The notes under the pieces were generated by a model, which did not search any database, had not been told where the DNA came from, and worked only from the letters and a program-made list of their open reading frames with translations. A program made the translations under genes and the position numbers. Below, one piece after another: positions 14,522 through 20,039 of a stretch of DNA of 20,039 bases (positions are counted from its first letter, which is position 1; each line of letters starts with the position of its first letter). Source of the DNA: CAZFDT01 sp964518335 (GTDB lineage Bacteria; Planctomycetota; Phycisphaerae; Phycisphaerales; Phycisphaeraceae); NCBI GenBank assembly GCA_964518335.1, contig CAZFDT010000092.1, forward strand, positions 1 to 20,039, given 5' to 3'.

Positions 14522-15487
14522 TTACGCCAGCGCCAGATCCTCCACGGAATAGCCCACATACACCTGGTAGATCGCGTTGTGGATGGCGGCGCACTGGTCT
14601 TCGATGCTCTGGAGGAAGGGGGGCAGGCCGGCGGCGAGGATGTCATCGATGGGGGTGAAGGCGAGCTGGGCCTGCAGCTTGCCGGCGAGTCGGCCGGCGC
14701 GTGCGGCGCGCGGCGCGTTGGTCTCGCGCGCGATCATGTCCAGCGACTGATGGACGGTATCGACGCAATGCCGCACCGAGCGGGGGAACTCCACGTCCAG
14801 CAGCAGGAACTCGGCGATGCGGTCGGGCCGAAGCCCGCCGCGATAGAACTTGCAGTAGGCCTCGAACGCGCTGCAGCTCTTGAGCAGGCCGACCCACTTG
14901 AGATACCCGCCTGTCTCGCTGTCGTTGTCGGGCGGTGGGGCGGGCTCGTCGAAATAGACCTCCAGCAGTGCCGACGTGTTGTTGGCGCGCTCGATCGCCC
15001 GACCGAGCTGGATGAACCACCAGTCCTGGCCGTGATTCATCGTCGCGTCGGTGATGCCCCTGAACAGGTGCGCCCCGTCTTTGATGCGCTCGAAGAACAG
15101 ATGCGGCTGATCGTTCCAGATCGCCTGCGGGTCGACCCGCAGCAGGTGCAGGTGCATCTTGTTGAGGTGCTCGTACATCTCGGAGCTGATCTGTTCGCGG
15201 ATCTGCCTGGCGTTCTCGCGCGCGGCGGCGACGCAGCGCACGATCGAGTTCACGTTGTTCTCGTCGAAGCACAGCGTGTACGCGATGCGGTAGCCCTCCT
15301 CCGCGCCACCCGAAACAGGCGCCGGCGTGTCGAGACTCTTGAGCAGCCGCCGCCAACTCACCGGGCCATGGTCCGACGTCTCATCCAGCAACAGGTTGAG
15401 GCTCACATCCACCAGCCGCGCGGTGTGCTCGGCCCGCTCGAGGTATCGGCTCATCCAGTACAGGCTGTCGGCAACGCGTGAAAGCAT
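14522..15487 (-). CDS. Alpha-E domain protein (DUF403)
   Basis: This encodes 321 residues, all helical in pattern. It starts MLSRVADSLYWMSRYLERAEHTARLVD, which is the family signature, and carries FFERIKDGAHLFRGITDATM, WWFIQLGRAIERANNTSALLEVYFDE and FLLLDVEFPRSVRHC. Alpha-E proteins accompany circularly permuted ATP-grasp proteins; the two are thought to act together in amide/peptide-bond chemistry, often with a transglutaminase-like protease, which is absent here. No catalytic motif is assigned. The gap to the upstream ATP-grasp gene is a single base (TGA-C-ATG), so translation is coupled. The role of the alpha-E fold (docking or catalysis) is unknown. Confidence 0.92.
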   Translation of the reverse strand: MLSRVADSLYWMSRYLERAEHTARLVDVSLNLLLDETSDHGPVSWRRLLKSLDTPAPVSGGAEEGYRIAYTLCFDENNVNSIVRCVAAARENARQIREQISSEMYEHLNKMHLHLLRVDPQAIWNDQPHLFFERIKDGAHLFRGITDATMNHGQDWWFIQLGRAIERANNTSALLEVYFDEPAPPPDNDSETGGYLKWVGLLKSCSAFEAYCKFYRGGLRPDRIAEFLLLDVEFPRSVRHCVDTVHQSLDMIARETNAPRAARAGRLAGKLQAQLAFTPIDDILAAGLPPFLQSIEDQCAAIHNAIYQVYVGYSVEDLALA

Positions 15488-15488
15488 G

Positions 15489-16961
15489 TCAGTAAAGCAC
15501 CCAGGTGTCTTTGGACCCGCCGCCCTGCGATGAGTTGACCACCAGCGAACCCTTGGTGAGGGCGACGCGCGTGAGGCCTCCGGGAATGATCGTCACCTTA
15601 TCGCCGCCGTAAAGAATGTACGGTCGCAAATCCACGTGTCGCGGCTCGACGTGGCCGTCAATGAAGCAGGGGGCGCGCGACAGCGCCAGCGTCGGTTGGG
15701 CGATGTAGTTGCGCGGATTCTGCACCACCAGCTCCCGGAACTGCTGATGCTGTTGGGCTGTGGCATGTGGGCCCACGAGCATGCCGTAGCCGCCCGCCTC
15801 GCCCACCGCCTTGACCACCAGCTTTTCGATGTTGGCCAGCACGTACTCGCGCTGCTTGGCGTCGTCGAGCAGATAGGTCTCGACGTTGGGGATGATCGCT
15901 TCCTCGTTGAGGTAATACTTGATGATCGCCGGCACGTAGGCGTACACCGCTTTGTCGTCGGCGCACCCGTTGCCCAGGGCGTTGGCCAGCGAGATGTTGC
16001 CCGCCCGGTAGGCGTTGAAGATGCCCGGCACGCCCAGCATCGAGTCGGGACGAAACGTCAGCGGGTCGATGAAGTCGTCGTCGAGTCGGCGGTAGATGAC
16101 ATCGACGCGCTTGATGCCTGCCGTGGTTCGCATGTAAACGATGTTGTCGTGGACGAGCAGGTCGCGGCCCTCGACCAGCTCGACGCCCATCAGGCGTGCG
16201 AGGAATGTATGCTCGAAATACGCCGAGTTATACACGCCGGGCGTCAGCAGGACGACGGTCGGCTCCTCGCGTCCGGGCGGAGCGAGCTGTCGCAGCGTGG
16301 CGAGCAGGGCCTGACCGTAGTGATCGATCGGGCGGACGCCATAGTTGCGAAAAATCTTGGGGAACGTCCGCTTGATCACCGAGCGGTTGGCCAGCATGTA
16401 CGACACGCCGCTGGGCACGCGCAGGTTGTCTTCGAGCACCGCGAAGCCGTCCTTGGTCCGCACCAGGTCCGTGCCCATGATCGACACGTACACGTCGCGC
16501 GGCACGCGCACGCCGCGCATCTCCCGCCGATAGTGCTTGCAGCTCATCACCAGGTCGCGCGGCACGACACCGTCGCGGAAGATGCGGCCCTCGTGATACA
16601 CGTCCTTGAGAAACAGGTTGATCGCGATGACCCGCTGGGTGAGGCCCTTGTCGATCGTCTCCCACTCCTGTCGTGTGATGATGCGAGGCAACAGGTCATA
16701 GGGGAAAATCTTCTCCGTGCCCTCGTCGCGGCCATAGACGGTGAATGTCACGCCCTGGTTCATGAACGCCAGGTCCGCCGACTGCTGTCGCTTCTGCAAC
16801 TCGGCCTGGGGCAACTCGTGCAGACGGTCGTAGAGCGCCCGGTAGTGCCGCCGCGGCGAGAAGCCGGGCTCGAACATCTCGTCAAAGAAGCGTTCGTCCG
16901 CGTCGTACCGGGAGAACGGCGAATCGCTCTCGGTGCGGATCGAAGGCTTGGCGGAAGGCAT
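15489..16961 (-). CDS. Circularly permuted ATP-grasp type 2 protein
   Basis: This encodes 490 residues from ATG 16961; ATG 16991 is also in frame and cannot be excluded. Family patterns are seen throughout: GVTFTVYGRDEGTEKIFPYDLLPR (70-93), QRVIAINLFLKDVYHEGRIF (109-128), the ATP-grasp core AVLEDNLRVPSGVSYML (174-190), YNSAYFEHTFLARLMGVELVEGRDL (244-268), DVIYRRLDDDFIDP (287-300) and VVKAVGEAGGYGMLVGP (382-398). ATP-grasp enzymes activate a carboxylate with ATP and join it to an amine or similar nucleophile. This branch has been proposed to make peptide-like tags or metabolites with its alpha-E partner. It is first in the operon, after a strong predicted promoter and structured leader. Substrate unknown. 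Confidence 0.93.
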   Translation of the reverse strand: MPSAKPSIRTESDSPFSRYDADERFFDEMFEPGFSPRRHYRALYDRLHELPQAELQKRQQSADLAFMNQGVTFTVYGRDEGTEKIFPYDLLPRIITRQEWETIDKGLTQRVIAINLFLKDVYHEGRIFRDGVVPRDLVMSCKHYRREMRGVRVPRDVYVSIMGTDLVRTKDGFAVLEDNLRVPSGVSYMLANRSVIKRTFPKIFRNYGVRPIDHYGQALLATLRQLAPPGREEPTVVLLTPGVYNSAYFEHTFLARLMGVELVEGRDLLVHDNIVYMRTTAGIKRVDVIYRRLDDDFIDPLTFRPDSMLGVPGIFNAYRAGNISLANALGNGCADDKAVYAYVPAIIKYYLNEEAIIPNVETYLLDDAKQREYVLANIEKLVVKAVGEAGGYGMLVGPHATAQQHQQFRELVVQNPRNYIAQPTLALSRAPCFIDGHVEPRHVDLRPYILYGGDKVTIIPGGLTRVALTKGSLVVNSSQGGGSKDTWVLY

Positions 16962-17053
16962 CAGTAGCGTGTCCGTGGGTGGCGCAGCCATGGGAATAGC
17001 GGGGTCAATCGATCGCCCATGATGGCGACGTGAACGTGAACCCCTCTTGCCGC

Positions 17054-17126
17054 ACGACCGTGCCGTCGGGTGTTTTCGACGGCGTCGTCCCGCAACTCGG
17101 ACAGGCAGGTCCACCGCGAAAGCGGT
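17054..17126 (-). other. Two hairpins in the operon leader
   Basis: Hairpin one (17113-17126) pairs ACCGC with GCGGT around a 4-nt loop. Hairpin two (17054-17088) has a perfect 7-bp stem (17062-17068 with 17077-17083, 8-nt loop). A 3-nt bulge separates it from a further 5-bp stem (17054-17058 with 17084-17088). Both lie between the predicted start (about 17153) and ATG 16961. No U-tract follows. They could be a leader regulatory structure or help end M29 transcription. Confidence 0.4.
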
Positions 17127-17159
17127 CGATGATCGCTGCGGGCTGCGGCGATGTTGACC

Positions 17160-17188
17160 ACTGTACCCGGCGCGAGCGCGGGTTTCAA
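17160..17188 (-). promoter_or_regulatory. Predicted sigma70-type promoter for the ATP-grasp/alpha-E/ebo operon
   Basis: On the minus strand: TTGAAA (17188-17183; 5/6), a 17-nt spacer, TACAGT (17165-17160; 4/6). The predicted start is near 17153, so the first start codon is about 190 nt downstream. The -35 lies only 27 nt after the aminopeptidase stop. Confidence 0.6.
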
Positions 17189-17214
17189 TGCCGACGACCT
17201 CGATTCGATGACGA

Positions 17215-18396
17215 TCAGGGCGAAGGCCAGTCCTTGAAGACGAAGCGACCGTCTTGCGAGATCAGCTTGCCATCGACGCTGATGGTGCCTCCGCCGGCCT
17301 TTTCGACGCCGCCGTTCCGGGGGCTGCGCAGGTCGCAGACCATGTCCCAGTGCAGGCCCGACTCGTTGGCGTTGCCGGTTTCCGGGTAGCCGGCGCCGAC
17401 CGCGGCGTGGAACGTGCCGCCGATCTTCTCGTCGAAGAGGGTGTTCTTGCTGTATTGCTGGATGGCGTAGTTGGTGCCGATGGCGATCTCACCGAGATAG
17501 CTGGCGCCCTTGTCCTGCTTGAGCATGGCGTGGAGGAAGGCCTCGCCTTTTGCTGCAGTGGCTTGGACGACGCGGCCCTTCTCGAACGTCAGGGTAATGT
17601 CATGCACCTCCTGGCCGCGGTAGCAGGCGGGGAAGGAGTAGCGGACGACGCCGTTGACGCCGCCGTCCCTGGCCTTGAGATTGGGCCCGGTGAAGACCTC
17701 GCCGTCGGGGAAGTTCTCGTGGCCGCAGCAGTTGACCCAGGTCATGCCTTCGACGTTGACGGTCAGGTCCGTGCCGTTGGGCGACTGAAAGCGCACTTGC
17801 TTCTTACCGGTGAGATAATCGACGACTTTCTGCTGGCGCTTTTCGATCTTGCGCCACGCCGCGACGGGGTCGGGCAGATGCAGCAGCCCGGCACGAAAGA
17901 CGAAGTCCTCGTACTGCCGCAGGCTCATCTCCGCGTCCTGGGCCGACGACTGCGTGGGAAAAAGCGTGCCGCACCAGATCAGCCGCTCGGGGTGATTGTC
18001 CGGCACGGCGGCCCGCTTCATGAACACCTTCCACACCGGCTTGCGCGCCGCCGACACCGCGCCCTGTTTGCTGGGGTCCACACGCGACAGCGCCTTGGTG
18101 TTCGTCTCCGCCCACAGCCCGATCGACACGTCGATCGTCTTCACCTCCTGCAGCAACAGCGGACTGACGTGCTTGAGCTGCTCCTCGCTGGCGTGCTCGA
18201 AGAAGATGTCCTGCAGCGAGTCGGGCACGCATTTGACGAACGGGTGCGCCCCGGCCTTGACGCAGGCCTCATACAACGCCTCGAGCAGCGGGATCGCCAC
18301 CGGGTCGCCGGTGAGACGCACGAGGTGGCCTTTCTTCACGCCGGTGGAGTAGTGGACGATGACCTGGGCCAGCTTGTCGATACGGGGGTCGCGCAA
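17215..18396 (-). CDS. M29-family aminopeptidase
   Basis: This cytoplasmic metallo-exopeptidase removes N-terminal residues from peptides. It has 393 residues, close to the family norm. Metal and catalytic residues of M29 enzymes are all visible: NFPDGEVFTGP (E233), LGEIAIGTN (E303), EKIGGTFHAAVGAGY (H330 and Y337) and SGLHWDMVCDLR (H349, D351). The start is TTG 18396, with AGGAG 8 nt upstream and no better ATG. It lies immediately upstream of the ATP-grasp/ebo operon promoter and is transcribed in the same direction, so read-through into the operon is possible. The N-terminal domain (1-200) is less conserved, as in relatives. Confidence 0.93.
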   Translation of the reverse strand: MRDPRIDKLAQVIVHYSTGVKKGHLVRLTGDPVAIPLLEALYEACVKAGAHPFVKCVPDSLQDIFFEHASEEQLKHVSPLLLQEVKTIDVSIGLWAETNTKALSRVDPSKQGAVSAARKPVWKVFMKRAAVPDNHPERLIWCGTLFPTQSSAQDAEMSLRQYEDFVFRAGLLHLPDPVAAWRKIEKRQQKVVDYLTGKKQVRFQSPNGTDLTVNVEGMTWVNCCGHENFPDGEVFTGPNLKARDGGVNGVVRYSFPACYRGQEVHDITLTFEKGRVVQATAAKGEAFLHAMLKQDKGASYLGEIAIGTNYAIQQYSKNTLFDEKIGGTFHAAVGAGYPETGNANESGLHWDMVCDLRSPRNGGVEKAGGGTISVDGKLISQDGRFVFKDWPSP

Positions 18397-18721
18397 GACT
18401 CGAACTCCTGGGTGGGGTGGGCAGGCGTATGGTAGCGACAGCGGCGGTTCGGATGCGCAGCGCCGACACCGCAGGGTGAAGACATTTACCTTTCGCCAGC
18501 GTTGACGTCCATGACGGAACCCCGATTCTGAGGTGGCCAGAGCCGATCGGACTCATGCTCAAAAACAGAGGAGAACTTGCTGATTTCGGCTCACAGGCGA
18601 CCTGCACATGAGAATCGTTCATATGTCTTCACCCTGGCCGACACCGGAAATCCCTTGCCAAAGCCTTCGCCGCGGGATAGGGTATGGTTGTGACGCAGGC
18701 CCTGCCTGATGGGACTGGCGC
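18397..18721. promoter_or_regulatory. Divergent intergenic region
   Basis: It separates the minus-strand aminopeptidase from the plus-strand phosphotransferase. A plus-strand candidate promoter is TTGCCA (18655-18660; 5/6), 17-nt spacer, TAGGGT (18678-18683; 3/6), which would start near 18690. An imperfect operator-like ATGA-N7-TCAT lies at 18608-18622. No convincing promoter for the aminopeptidase and no small gene were seen. Confidence 0.35.
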
Positions 18722-19870
18722 ATGACGGATCGGGTGCAGGACGAAGAGGTCTTGGGCCCCGACACGATCGGGGCCGATGTCACGTCCGCCACTTCAACAC
18801 CCTCGACACCAGCCACTCACCCGCCTTCGCCGCGAACACGCAAGCTCACCTTGCCCCAGGGCGTCGCCCAACCGTTCGGTGCCGCGCTCGAGCCGGCCCT
18901 CCTGCACACCTGCGGCGGTCGCCTCTCACGCATCAGTTGGTTCCGCGCCGACTGGCAACGCGGCGGCGCCCTCACCGGCTACGCCACCTTCACCGACGAC
19001 GACAGCACTCGCCACAGCGTCGTCGTCAAAATGCCCGTCCCGCCCGGCGAACGTCGCTGGCTCGTCGATCTCCAGCCCGCAGGCAACGTCGTCCCCCGCC
19101 TCTTCGCCCACGGCGAACAACTCAACGGGTACGACATCGCCTGGGTCGTCATGCAACGCATGCCCCACGGCCCCCTCGGCCCGCAGTGGGGCGGCAGCGA
19201 GTTCGACCTGGTCGTCGAAGCCGCCGGCCGATTCTACGCCGCCGCCGCCCCCATCCCCCTGCGAGGCAGCCCCGTCCAGCGCGACTGGGATCAGCTCTTC
19301 GAAAACGCCCGCAACCACGTCCACCAGCACGACATCCCCGACGAGCAACGCTGGAAAGAAGCCCTCAAAAAAGCCCACCGCCGACTACGCGACTGGGTCG
19401 CCCTCTGGCACGACCGGCCCACCTCCGACTGGTGCCACGGCGACCTGCACCTGGGCAACGCCCTCACCCTCCACGCACCGCCCAACCCCCCACCCGATCG
19501 CCCTTCACCGCCGGGTCAGGGCCCGGCGGCAATGCCGTCGGCAATGCCGGGGGTAGTTCCGGGGGCGGGGGCGGGGGGGGCTGTCCTGATCGACTTCGCC
19601 CACACCCACCCCGGCTGCTGGGTCGAGGACGCCGTCTATTTCGAGCACCTCTTCTGGTCGCACCGCCAGCGCCTCGCCGGCCGAAAGCTCTGCAAAGCCC
19701 TCGCCCGCGCCCGCCGCCACCACGACCTGCCCGTCGATCCCCACTGGCCCGACTTCGCCGCCACCCTCCGCGCCCTCTACGCCATGTCCACGCCTGCCCG
19801 CCTCTACGACGACGGCAGCCGCCCCCACCTCGCCGCCGCCCTCGAAGTCCTCGAAGCCGCCGTCCGCTGA
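18722..19870 (+). CDS. APH/choline-kinase-like phosphotransferase
   Basis: This encodes 382 residues from ATG 18722. The kinase-like fold is indicated by VVVKMP (candidate ATP-binding K103), the catalytic loop DWCHGDLHLGN (236-246) and the metal-binding VLIDFAHTHPG (288-298, D291), followed by VEDAVYFEHLFW. Such enzymes phosphorylate small hydroxyl compounds such as sugars, choline, homoserine or antibiotics; the substrate cannot be read from sequence. Residues 1-40 are a disordered Thr/Ser/Pro-rich extension. About 35 residues of Pro/Gly/Ala low complexity (252-286) are inserted between the catalytic loop and the metal motif, encoded by G-rich repeats. It is not part of a visible operon. Calling it an antibiotic resistance gene would not be justified. 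Confidence 0.85.
   Translation: MTDRVQDEEVLGPDTIGADVTSATSTPSTPATHPPSPRTRKLTLPQGVAQPFGAALEPALLHTCGGRLSRISWFRADWQRGGALTGYATFTDDDSTRHSVVVKMPVPPGERRWLVDLQPAGNVVPRLFAHGEQLNGYDIAWVVMQRMPHGPLGPQWGGSEFDLVVEAAGRFYAAAAPIPLRGSPVQRDWDQLFENARNHVHQHDIPDEQRWKEALKKAHRRLRDWVALWHDRPTSDWCHGDLHLGNALTLHAPPNPPPDRPSPPGQGPAAMPSAMPGVVPGAGAGGAVLIDFAHTHPGCWVEDAVYFEHLFWSHRQRLAGRKLCKALARARRHHDLPVDPHWPDFAATLRALYAMSTPARLYDDGSRPHLAAALEVLEAAVR
19504..19578 (+). repeat. Low-complexity, G-rich insert within the phosphotransferase gene
   Basis: It contains a direct repeat of period 12 (GGCAATGCCG at 19528 and 19540), a CCGGG-tcaggg-CCCGG hairpin (19511-19526) and long G runs at 19549-19579. It encodes Pro/Gly/Ala/Met-rich residues and keeps the reading frame open. 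Confidence 0.75.
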
Positions 19871-19874
19871 CCCC

Positions 19875-19920
19875 CCCCGGGAAGTTATCCACATCCAATG
19901 GGGAGCTTGAGCTTCCGGGG
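19875..19920 (+). other. Perfect DnaA box inside an inverted repeat
   Basis: TTATCCACA at 19885-19893 is an exact DnaA box. It is flanked by CCCC-G-GGAAG (19875-19884) and CTTCC-GGGG (19912-19920), a 9-bp imperfect stem with one bulge and a 27-nt loop. It lies 14 nt past the phosphotransferase stop, after a run of eight C (19871-19878). A single box does not make an origin. The stem may act as a weak terminator. Nothing else was seen to 20039. Confidence 0.45.
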
Positions 19921-20039
19921 CTAATCGGAATCACTGGATTTTCACCTTCACCAGTCGGTGCGCCTGCCGGAATGGCAGCGGGCCTCCGGACTGTGTATGT
20001 CAACCTGGGTTTGGAGCCATGGGTTGGGTGTGCATGGGG

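Noticed and set aside
15636..16967. A plus-strand open frame of 443 codons opposite the ATP-grasp gene
   Set aside because: The minus strand encodes a clear ATP-grasp protein; the antisense frame is His/Val/Arg-rich without motifs.
17254..18435. A plus-strand open frame of 393 codons opposite the aminopeptidase
   Set aside because: All M29 active-site residues are on the minus strand; the antisense frame is a composition effect.
18722..19870. The phosphotransferase considered as an aminoglycoside resistance gene
   Set aside because: Only the general kinase-like motifs are present. Nothing points to an antibiotic substrate and there is no mobile-element context.
19875..19920. The DnaA box considered as a replication origin
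   Set aside because: Only one box is present and there is no AT-rich unwinding region or dnaA/dnaN nearby within the window.

Overview
The window is GC-rich, tightly packed bacterial DNA with long antisense open frames that are only composition shadows. It most likely comes from a planctomycete, possibly of the Phycisphaerae. That placement is an inference. It rests on tandem membrane proteins ending in a CPxCGYxLxxL...CPECG zinc ribbon, a DUF2934 protein, a non-sporulating S55 (SpoIVB-type) protein beside a secreted propeller protein, and the planctomycete-like style of asd and rnc. No rRNA, tRNA, CRISPR array or insertion sequence is visible.

Layout. 1-1098 (minus): two tandem paralogous membrane proteins with C-terminal zinc ribbons, the first cut by the window edge. 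1099-1674: non-coding, with two promoter-like sites, phased short repeats and hairpins. 1675-7693 (minus): asd, the very short rpmH gene, a secreted propeller/Ig-like protein and an S55-family secreted protein. 7723-8588 (plus): rnc behind a good sigma70-type promoter that shares its -35 region with the divergent S55 gene. 8644-8880 (minus): a small DUF2934 protein. 9010-16961 (minus): eight genes that are nearly all coupled or overlapping. 17215-18396 (minus): an M29 aminopeptidase with a TTG start. 18722-19870 (plus): an APH/choline-kinase-like phosphotransferase with a low-complexity insert. 19871-20039: a short non-coding tail with one perfect DnaA box.

The main system is the eight-gene operon. 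In transcription order it encodes a circularly permuted ATP-grasp protein, an alpha-E protein, EboD (sugar-phosphate cyclase), a 106-residue unknown protein, EboB (TatD-like hydrolase), EboE (sugar-phosphate isomerase-like), EboC (UbiA-like prenyltransferase) and EboF (alkaline phosphatase superfamily). It merges two normally separate conserved cassettes: the ATP-grasp/alpha-E amidoligase-type pair and the ebo cluster, which in cyanobacteria is needed to deliver a secondary-metabolite precursor to the periplasm. A canonical EboA is not present; the small unknown protein takes its place. A TTGAAA-N17-TACAGT promoter lies upstream, with a leader of about 190 nt that contains hairpins. A reasonable inference is a pathway that makes a cyclitol or polyprenyl-linked, possibly peptide-modified metabolite and moves it across the inner membrane.

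Several starts are non-ATG and were chosen from ribosome binding sites and overlaps: GTG for asd, eboB and eboC, and TTG for the aminopeptidase. All promoter and hairpin calls come from reading the sequence by eye and are predictions.
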